Positions 7,617-15,800 of a stretch of 18,721 nucleotides of DNA are shown here, one piece after another. The notes under the pieces were generated by a model. The model saw only the letters and a program-made list of their open reading frames with translations, searched no databases and had not been told where the DNA came from. Origin of the DNA: Fibrobacter sp. UBA4373 (lineage in GTDB: Bacteria > Fibrobacterota > Fibrobacteria > Fibrobacterales > Fibrobacteraceae); the NCBI GenBank assembly GCA_002390045.1, contig DGSB01000042.1:277-18997 (forward strand), written 5' to 3'. Made by a program: the position numbers and the translations under genes. Positions within the stretch are counted from its first letter, which is position 1. Each line of letters begins with the position of its first letter.

Positions 7617-8991
7617 CCCGCTGCTGAGAGTAGTACCAAGTGACCGGGTTCACAACTGTATAACGAATGTTTCCCAAACGTTTATTGCCGGTCTTGCTGA
7701 CAATTCCGGTAACGAGGTGAACATGAGGCCCTGTCGTATGTCCCGTCGTTCCAACCGTTGCGACCGGATCTCCCTGCATCACATTCTGCCCATCCAAATA
7801 AAGCAGCTTGTCACAGTGCATAAAAAGAATCACATGCTTCTTGCCAGCGATTCCAATCACGGTACCGCCCCGCTCATCCTTAAAGGTCCACGCCTTTCCG
7901 CTAAATGGCGCAAGAATGCGGGCGCCCGAGCGGCTGGCCACATCCCAAGCAAGATGCAGTCGATGCTGAGCCGTCGCCTTCGGATGATACAGCTCCGTGA
8001 CATAGGAAACGGAATCCGCAATAATCCTCGTGAAATACTTCCATGCCGGCGCAATGGAATCGTATTCCGGATTTGAAATTTTTTCTGGAATCGAAAAACG
8101 CAGAGTGGTTCCCTGAGGCGGAATGTGCAAACGCTCTTTTTTCCATGAATCAGGAGCCACACCATTCTTTTCGAAGGTTTCTTCCACATACGAATTCAAA
8201 ATCGATTCATTTGTAACAACTGCAGCAAAGCGTCCTACCGCATAACGGGAAATTCTTTCTAAAGATTCGCTTCCATTGAAGGAAAAATCAAAATAGGGAG
8301 CATCCGAATAGATCGCAAGCTCGGACTTGACATTTCGCATCATCGAAGGATTCGAAACCACTTTGGAAGGAACGACAAAAGGGACAACCGCGGCAATTAC
8401 GCACAAAGGAAGAAAAAACTTGCGGAAATACTTTGGAAAACCGACCAATTTATTTTCGCGCAAAATACGAATTTCTAATAAAGCCTTGAAGGTGCTTGCC
8501 GCCGCTTGCGGATCTGCTTCGATATCTTCTGCCGATACAAACGGCTTAATGATCGAATTTGCGACGTGCGGTTTTAAATGCTTGGAAAGCTTGATCTTCG
8601 GCTTAGGGGCAACCCACCAAAAAAAGTTTGGATCATAAGGGCCCGCCGCTTCAAGATCTTCGAGAATATCCTCGTCTATCATCTCTCCGTTTGCAGACAA
8701 AATAATCGTCAAACGCATCGAATACAGAAGCTTTGCCGTTTCTTCGTCGATTTCCTTCTTAAAAATCACAAAGATGTAACGGACTCCTTCCGCTTGCTTC
8801 GCACGGAGTTTTAACAAAAAATCTCTGGGAGATCCTTCGATCGCAGAATATTCCACAAAAAGAAAAGGCGCATCCCCACACAGGGAACGCGCAAAATCTT
8901 GGAGCGATTTTTCAACAGCACAAGTTTTCGATGCGATGATTCCTACAAAAGAACCGCGGGCAATCAGCGAATCAAGAACTTTGCGCTGCAT
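7612..8991 (-). CDS. Membrane-anchored M23 (LytM-type) peptidase with cytoplasmic N-terminal domain
   Basis: 459 aa. Residues 1-185 lack a signal peptide and look cytoplasmic. One hydrophobic helix (about 192-212, FFLPLCVIAAVVPFVVPSKVV) then places the C-terminal part in the periplasm. An uncharacterised region (about 215-335) is followed by an M23 metallopeptidase core with the zinc ligands H346 and D350 (HLAWD), H392 (MHCDK) and the HxH pair H423/H425 in GTTGHTTGPHVH. All expected residues are present, so it should be able to cut peptidoglycan cross-links. Family members are usually secreted or coiled-coil amidase activators; a ~190-residue cytoplasmic domain is unusual. That domain faintly resembles a degenerate sigma-54-type AAA+ fold (PFLFVEYSAI, AKLLYSM, LTIILSAN) without a usable Walker A or B motif. 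The gene begins 12 bases after the 144-aa gene ends, so the two are probably one operon. Confidence 0.88.
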   Translation of the reverse strand: MQRKVLDSLIARGSFVGIIASKTCAVEKSLQDFARSLCGDAPFLFVEYSAIEGSPRDFLLKLRAKQAEGVRYIFVIFKKEIDEETAKLLYSMRLTIILSANGEMIDEDILEDLEAAGPYDPNFFWWVAPKPKIKLSKHLKPHVANSIIKPFVSAEDIEADPQAAASTFKALLEIRILRENKLVGFPKYFRKFFLPLCVIAAVVPFVVPSKVVSNPSMMRNVKSELAIYSDAPYFDFSFNGSESLERISRYAVGRFAAVVTNESILNSYVEETFEKNGVAPDSWKKERLHIPPQGTTLRFSIPEKISNPEYDSIAPAWKYFTRIIADSVSYVTELYHPKATAQHRLHLAWDVASRSGARILAPFSGKAWTFKDERGGTVIGIAGKKHVILFMHCDKLLYLDGQNVMQGDPVATVGTTGHTTGPHVHLVTGIVSKTGNKRLGNIRYTVVNPVTWYYSQQRE

Positions 8992-9003
8992 GAATCCAAA
9001 AAA

Positions 9004-9438
9004 TTAGACCGCGGCCGGCTTCTTAGAAGCAACCTTGCAAGCGCAACGCGGGTAAGAATGCATCTGCGGAGGAGCTGCCACAAACTTATCGATCATCGTG
9101 TAAAGTTCTTCAGACGATGCGTTCGGAGCGATAATCATTTCCTGTCCGCGAAGAGCCGTACGACCCTTGAGCGGATCAAAACGACGAGCACGGCTTACGA
9201 CTGCAAGCGGTACCGTTTCAAGAACCGGAAGAAGACCGAAATAACGGAACAAGCTGAAGTTCTTCTGCCAAGTGAAACGTTCAACGAGAAGACCGAACGT
9301 GTTCTCCGGGAAGCCCTTCGCCTGAAGGAAAGCTTCACCAGACATGGTCACCAATTCGTGATTAGTAGGGAAATTATTAACGAATGCCGCATAATCACCC
9401 TTAAGATAAATGTCATCGCAAAGGAAAACAAATTTCAT
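9004..9438 (-). CDS. Unrecognised 144-aa protein, possibly a degenerate receiver-like fold
   Basis: Reading is open back to GTG 9498, but a promoter (-35 at 9498-9493, -10 at 9475-9470) occupies that stretch, so ATG 9438 (MKFVFLCDD) is chosen; a weak GGGA sits upstream. No signal peptide or membrane helix. The alternation KFVFLCDD, FGLLVERFTW, PLAVVSRARRF, EMIIAPNASSEEL is what an alpha/beta Rossmann or CheY-like fold would give. The phospho-acceptor Asp position would be Glu 53 or Arg 54 and no conserved Lys motif is visible, so if receiver-like it is inactive. The C-terminus holds CAC (residues 132-134) and a basic KVASKKP tail. It leads a probable two-gene operon with the M23 peptidase. 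Function unknown. Confidence 0.7.
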   Translation of the reverse strand: MKFVFLCDDIYLKGDYAAFVNNFPTNHELVTMSGEAFLQAKGFPENTFGLLVERFTWQKNFSLFRYFGLLPVLETVPLAVVSRARRFDPLKGRTALRGQEMIIAPNASSEELYTMIDKFVAAPPQMHSYPRCACKVASKKPAAV

Positions 9439-9469
9439 AGAAGTCCCGTTGTTGAACAATTTTTTGCTT

Positions 9470-9498
9470 AAAATAGTTAAATTTCGCTTTTTTGTCAC
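9470..9498 (-). promoter_or_regulatory. Sigma-70-type promoter for the 144-aa/M23 operon
   Basis: On the minus strand GTGACA (9498-9493, five of six matches to TTGACA) and TATTTT (9475-9470, five of six to TATAAT) are separated by exactly 17 bases. Transcription would start near 9463, giving a leader of about 25 bases before ATG 9438. Confidence 0.6.
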
Positions 9499-9584
9499 TA
9501 AAAAGACTTTTGTGGAACGAATTCACCCCGCTTTCAAAGCTCTTCCATTTTTCGTTTGAAATTTCCCAAACAATTTACATTTCT

Positions 9585-9611
9585 CTAAGTTGTTGTAAAT
9601 CAACGACTTAG
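9585..9611. repeat. 11-bp inverted repeat in the divergent promoter region
   Basis: CTAAGTTGTTG (9585-9595) and CAACGACTTAG (9601-9611) are complementary over 11 positions with one T-G pair, around the 5-base spacer TAAAT. The dyad could be an operator for a dimeric regulator or a hairpin. It lies about 90 bases upstream of the leftward -35 element and about 100 upstream of the rightward -10 element. Confidence 0.6.
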
Positions 9612-9624
9612 CTTTGAAAATGCT

Positions 9625-9643
9625 CGAAATTTTAAAAATTTCG
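9625..9643. repeat. 19-bp perfect A/T-rich palindrome
   Basis: CGAAATTTT-A-AAAATTTCG is a perfect 9-bp dyad around one central base, starting 14 bases after the previous inverted repeat. The low complexity lowers its significance. Confidence 0.5.
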
Positions 9644-9711
9644 CTATTTTTGCGTCATTTTAATGTCAAAAAAATGTGAAAAAACTTCCGCGTAATGAGT
9701 AAGAAAAACTT

Positions 9712-9717
9712 TATATT
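9712..9717 (+). promoter_or_regulatory. Candidate -10 element (TATATT) for the giant repeat gene
   Basis: TATATT in the context ACTTTATATTTGGTGG, preceded by A-tracts. No convincing -35 hexamer is present at 16-18 bases. The same hexamer occurs 5' of the downstream lipoprotein (17195-17200). A start near 9724 would give a leader of about 120 bases. Confidence 0.4.
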
Positions 9718-9727
9718 TGGTGGCGGC

Positions 9728-9840
9728 CATCACTTTTGAAAATTTTGGGTTTAAAGGTGATGTATCGGATGTGTAGTGGTTTTGGCAAGTCGGACCGCCC
9801 CTAGTGGTTCGATTCTGTCAAGAAGATCTTATTGGAGATC
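9728..9840 (+). promoter_or_regulatory. Structured 5' leader of the giant gene with ribosome site in a small hairpin
   Basis: Three successive hairpins can form: CATCACTTTT (9728-9737) with AAAGGTGATG (9753-9762), ten pairs including one G-U; CGGACC (9791-9796) with GGTTCG (9806-9811), six pairs including one G-U; and GATCT (9825-9829) with AGATC (9836-9840). The last encloses the ribosome site GGAG (9834-9837), which ends seven bases before ATG 9845. The layout could control translation; no known riboswitch class is recognised. Confidence 0.4.
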
Positions 9841-9844
9841 GTAA

Positions 9845-12800
9845 ATGAGTCAAAAGAAGATAGTATCTGCCCTGTTTTTAACAGCTGCTGTACTGACGAC
9901 TGGTGCATTTGCACAGGATGCTCAGCAAGAAGCTCAGCCGGCTGCAGAAAATAATCCCCCGTCCTTGAACGGTATTCCTGGAGAATCCATTCAAGAAGGC
10001 GGAAAATTCGCACAGATTAAGTTGGATGAATTTGTCAGCGATCCGGAAGACGCTGCCGCAAACCTGAAGTGGAAGATCACCGGCAACAAGAGCCTGGTCG
10101 TCACCGAAACCAATCATGTCGTTTCGATTCAGGCTCCGAATCAGTACTGGAACGGTTCTGAAGACATCACTTTCACTGTGACGGATACAAAGGGCGCTTC
10201 GAGCTCCGAAACCGTGACATTTTCTGTCGAATCGGTCAACAACCCGCCGACCGTTTCTAAGATCGCCGACCAGACGATTGATGAAGGTAAAAAGTTCGCT
10301 CCGATCAAGCTCGACGACTTCGTTCAGGACGTCGATCACCCGAAGAACCAGATTTCTTGGGAATATGAGCTGACGCCGATTGCTAAGGAACAGGCGGAAG
10401 GCGAACTCACCGTTGACATTTCTAAGGATCGCATCGCGAACGTGATCGTTCCGGATACAAACTGGTACGGTGCGTACAAAATCACGTTTATTGCGACAGA
10501 CGGTGAATATGCTTCTGCCAAAACAGACGCCAACTTCACGGTCAAACCGGTGAACGATGCTCCGATTGTCCAGAAATCCCCGGACCAGACAATCAACGAA
10601 AAGGAACAGTTCGAACCGATCAACCTTTCGGACCTCGTCAGCGATGCCGATGACGACATTGCAAAAATCAAGTGGTCTGTGGAAGGCGGCAAGGATCTGA
10701 AGGTCAAGATCGACAAGTACGGCGTTGCCGAAGTGATCATTCCGAACGAAAACTGGAACGGTCCGACCGAAACGTTCACCTTCACGGCAACCGATCCGAA
10801 GGGTGCTTCCGCAAGCTTCAAGACGGCCTTCACGGTGAAGTCTGTCAATGACGCTCCGGAATTTGTCGATCAGATTCCTGACCAGACAATCAACGAAAAA
10901 GCTCAGTTCAAGCCGATTGAACTCGACAAGTATGTCAAGGATATCGACCACAAGTTTGAACAGCTGAAATGGGAAATTTCCGGCAACAAAGATTTGAAGC
11001 TCCAGATTACTGGAAAAACGGCAAAGATTCTCATTCCGAACGCTCTTTGGAATGGCTCTGAAACCATCACCTTCAAGGTGACGGATCCAGAAGGTGCATC
11101 TGCTGAAACTCAGGCAAGCTTCTCGGTTGAATCTGTCAACGATGTTCCGCAATTTGTAAAGCAGATTCCGGCTCAGACCATCGACGAAAAGAAGCAGTTC
11201 GCACAAATTAATCTCGATGAATTTGTGAAGGATGACGACCACAAAAAGTCTGAACTTTCCTTCGAAGTGGAAGTCAAGAGCGTCGGCAAGGAACATCCGA
11301 CTGGCCCGCTCAATGTGAACATCGACGATAAGCATGTTGCGAAGATTGAAATTCCTGATCCTTATTGGAATGGCTCCGCCATTGCCACATTCAAGGTAAT
11401 TGACCCGGAAGGCGCAGAAGCGAAGCAGGATGTGAACCTCACCGTCCGCTCCATCAACGATCTCCCGACTTTCAAGCAGATTCCGGCTCAGACCATTGAA
11501 GAAAAGAATGAATTCGAAGGCTTTGCCCTCGACGATTATCTCTCCGATGCAGACCACGATCTTTCTCAGCTTAAGATTTCCGTTTCCGGCAACAAGGATC
11601 TGAAGATCAATGTGGACAAGAACCGCATGGTCTCGATCAAGACTCCGGATATCAACTGGAACGGTTCCGAAGCGGTTACCTTCACGGCAACCGACCCGGA
11701 TAACGGCAAAGCATCTGCAACTATCAAGTTCACCGTCACTTCGATTAACGACGCTCCGGTCATGAAGGATATTCCGGATCAGTCGATCAAGGAAAAGGAA
11801 GAATTCAAGTCGATTGAACTTGACAAGTTCGTTACCGATCTCGACCACCCGGCAAGCAAGCTCAAGTGGACGATTACAGGCAACAAGGACATCAAGGTTT
11901 CTCTGGATGCTAACCACAAGGCTACATTCACGCTCCCGAGCAAGTACTGGAACGGCTCCGAAGCAATCACCTTCAAGGTCACGGACCCGGAAGGCGCTTC
12001 GGATGAACGCACTGTCAACTTCTCTGTGGAATCCGTGAACGATTCTCCGGAATTCGTCAAGAAGCTCCAGGATCAGAAGATCAAGGAAAAGGCTCAGTTC
12101 AAGACCATCAACTTGGGCGAAATCATCAAGGATGCTGACCACAAACTTTCGGATCTTTCCGTGGCCATCGATGTGAAGGCTGCTCCGGGTGTGAAGAACG
12201 CTCAGGGTGATCTCCAGGTGAACCTCGACGCAAAACTCGTCGCAACGATTGCCATCCCGAACAAGTACTGGAACGGTGCAAACATTGTGACCTTCACCGT
12301 TACGGACCCCGAAGGCGCAAAGGCTTCTGAATCTGCCCTCTTCACCGTCGAATCCGTCAACGATTCCCCGGTTTTGAACGAAATCAAGTCCCAGACGATT
12401 GCTGAAAAGGCTCAGTTCGCACCGATCAATCTCGCCGAACTGACTTCCGACCCGGATCATTCCTTTGACAAACTCAAATGGACTATTTCCGGCAATAAGG
12501 ACCTTAAGGTCAATATCGACAAGGCTGGCACCGCTACGGTCGTCATTCCGAGCCAGCTCTGGAACGGTTCCGAAAAGGTGACCTTCACGGTGACGGACCC
12601 GGAAGGCGCATCTGCAAAGCAGACCGCTGTCTTCACGGTGAACTCGATCAACGACGCTCCGGTCATGAAGGACATTCCGAGCCAGACCATCAAGGAAAAG
12701 GCTCAGTTCAAGAACATCAACCTCGACGACTTTGTGAAGGATCTTGACCATCCGAACGAAAAGCTCAAGTGGAACATCTCGGGCAATAAGGATCTCAAGT

Positions 12801-15800
12801 TCAAGATCGATGCACAGCGTGTATTCTCGGTCATTATCCCGAACAAGTACTGGCACGGTTCCGAAACCTTCAACTTTGAAGTGGTAGACCCGGAAGGCGC
12901 TAAGGATTCCCGCAAGGTAACCTTCACCGTCGAATCCGTGAACGATGCTCCGGAATTCGTGAAGAAGATTAACGATCAGACCGTGGATGAAAAGAAGCCG
13001 TTTGCCCCGATCAAGCTCGGCGAAATCGTGAAGGACCCGGATCACAAGATTCAGGACCTCACTTGGGCCTTCAACGTGAAGGGTGCCAAGAACGGCCTTA
13101 CGGTCAATGTAGACCCGAAGACACTCGTCGCTACGGTGGTCGCTCCGGACAAGTATTGGAACGGCTCGAATGAAATTGAATTCACGGTCACGGATCCGGA
13201 AGGCGGAAAGATTTCTCAGTCCGCAACCTTTACGGTCAAGTCAATCAATGACGCTCCGGTTCTTGCCAAGATCAATGACCAGATCATTGTCGAAAAGGAA
13301 GAATTCAAGGACATCAACCTTGCAGAACTCGTGAAGGATCCGGATGACTCCTTCAAGTCTCTCAAGTGGACGATTACGGGCAATAAGGACTTGAAGATCT
13401 CTATCTCCAAGGACGGCATTGCTTCGATCAAGACCCCGAATAAACTCTGGAACGGTTCTGAAAAGGTGACCTTCACCGTTGCGGATGCCGCAGGCGCACA
13501 GGCGCACCAGGCAGTCCAATTCACGGCCAAGTCCGTGAACGATGCTCCGGTCATGAAGGATATTCCGAACCAGACCATCAAGGAAAAGCAGGAATTCAAG
13601 CCGATTCAGTTGAACGACTTCGTTTCCGACTTGGATCACCCGCAGAACAAGCTCAAGTGGGATATTTCTGGCAATAAGTCTCTCAAGTTCGCGATGACTC
13701 CGGACCGCAAGGTAACCGTGACGACTCCGAACAAGTTCTGGTATGGTAAAGAAACCGTGACCTTCACGGTGATGGACCCGGAAGGTGCTAAGGATTCCCG
13801 TCAGGTGACCTTCGAAGTCATTTCTGTGAACGACCCGCCGGTCTTTGTCCGCGAAATCAAGGATCAAACCATCGACGAAAAGAAACAGTTCGCTCCGATC
13901 AACCTCGACGATATGATTCAGGATCCGGACCACAAGAAGGGTACGATCCAGTGGAGCTATAAGATTTCTAAGGTCAACAGCGATCCGGCTCCGAAAAAGA
14001 AGGGCAAGAAGGGCAAGGTTGAAGAAGAAGAAGAATCTTCTGTGGCAAACGGCCTCTCTGTCGATATCGACAATAGCCATGTTGCAAAGATTGTGATTCC
14101 GAACAAGTTCTGGAATGGTGCTGCAAAGATTACCTTTACAGCAACGGACCCGGAAGGCGCTAAGGCAAGCTCTGCAGCAACCTTCACGGTGAAGTCGATT
14201 AACGACCTCCCGGTGATTTCCGCCAACGCTCCGAAGGGCGAAACCATCCGCGAAGGTGGCAAGTTCCAGACAATCGACCTCTCCACTCTCGCTACGGATG
14301 CAGATCACTCGGCTAAGCAGCTCAAGTGGAGCTTCCAGGGTAATCGCCAGCTCAAGGTGTCCTTGAATAAGGATAATACCGTCCAGCTGAGCGTTCCGAA
14401 TGCCCAGTGGCATGGCAAGGAAACGATTACTTTCACCGTAACCGATCCGGAAGGCGGCAAGGCATCTCATAAGATGGACTTCGTCGTGACGGAAGTGAAC
14501 GATCCGCCGACACTCGCAAAGATCCCGAGCCAGAAGATCAAGGAGAAGGAACTCTTCAAGCAAGTCGCTTTGGACGAATTCGTGAAGGATCCGGACAACA
14601 AGCCGTCTGAAATGAAGTGGACAATTTCGGGCAACAAGAACTTGAAGGCTGAAATCACTTCGGCAAGAAAGCTCGTGGTGACGGCTCCGAACAAGTACTT
14701 CTGGTGCAAGCCGGAAACCTTGACCTTGACCGTGACGGACCCGAAGGGCGCATCGGCAACAACGACCCTTACTTATGAAATCACTTCTGTGAACGATACT
14801 CCGGAAATGAAGGATATTCCGAGCCAGACCATCAAGGAAAAGGCTCAGTTCAAGGATATTCCGCTCGACTCTTACGTGCATGATGCAGACCATCGCAACG
14901 CACAGCTGACCTGGACCGCTGTCGTGAAGAAAGCGGAAGCAGCAGCTCCGGCTCCGAAGAAGAAGAACAAGAAGGCTAAGAAGGAAGAACCGAAGGAAGA
15001 AGAAAAGAAGGCAGATGACTTGACCGTCACGATTGACGACAAGCATGTGGCCCATATCGCCGTGGCAAATAAGTACTGGAACGGCAAGCGCACGGTGACC
15101 TTCACCGTGACGGACCCGGAAGGTGCTAAGGATTCCAAGACGATCAATCTGGAAGTTCTTTCCGTGAACGACGCTCCGGTCTTTGACAAGATTCCGAACC
15201 AGACGATCAAGGAAAAGGAATCCTTTGCTCCGATCGATCTCCTTTCTCTCGTAAAGGATCCGGATCATCCGAAGTCCGCTCTGACCTTTGAAATTTCCCA
15301 GCCGCGCAGCCTCAAGGCTTCGATCAATAAGAAGAACCAGCTCGTGGTGGCAACTCCGGACAAGCACTGGAACGGCTCTGAAAAGGTGACCGTGACCGTA
15401 CACGATCCGGAAGGCGGTCGTGACGCCCAGCAGGTGGAATTCACCGTTACGCCGGTGAATGACCCTCCGGTCCTCAAGGCAATCCCGGGTCAGACCATCA
15501 AGGAAAAGGAACGCTTCGCTCCGATCGATCTTTCCAAGTTCGTGAGCGACCCGGATAACCGTCCGAACGAAATCAAGTGGATTGTTTCTGGCAACAAGTC
15601 TCTCCAGTTCGATATCCGTGGTTCCCGTGTGAACATCACGACTCCGGATGAACATTGGAACGGTTCCGAAACGGTCGTCTTTACCGCTAAAGACCCGGCT
15701 GGTGCCGGCGCAAGCGTCAAGGCTACGTTCAAGGTGATTCCGGTGAACGATCCTCCGCACTTCAACAAGCTCCCGGTTCAGCAGATTAAGGAAAAGAACG

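Larger units (their letters stand above)
9439..9844. other. Divergent A/T-rich intergenic region (about 400 bp) without a gene
   Basis: It separates the leftward 144-aa/M23 operon from the rightward giant repeat gene. No credible ORF, tRNA or ribosome-site-plus-start combination was found. It holds the leftward promoter, two inverted repeats (9585-9611 and 9625-9643), a TATATT element (9712-9717) and a structured leader (9728-9840), each entered separately. Confidence 0.7.

Noticed and set aside
9439..9498. N-terminal extension of the 144-aa protein from GTG 9498
   Set aside because: The stretch contains a well-spaced -35/-10 promoter and the extension is a basic, non-conserved-looking sequence; ATG 9438 is preferred.
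9878..13045. Open minus-strand frame of 1055 codons antisense to the giant gene
   Set aside because: It is a by-product of strong codon bias in a repetitive gene: the codons that would give minus-strand stops are rarely used. Its translation mirrors the repeat period, with no independent motifs, and no ribosome site or promoter was found.
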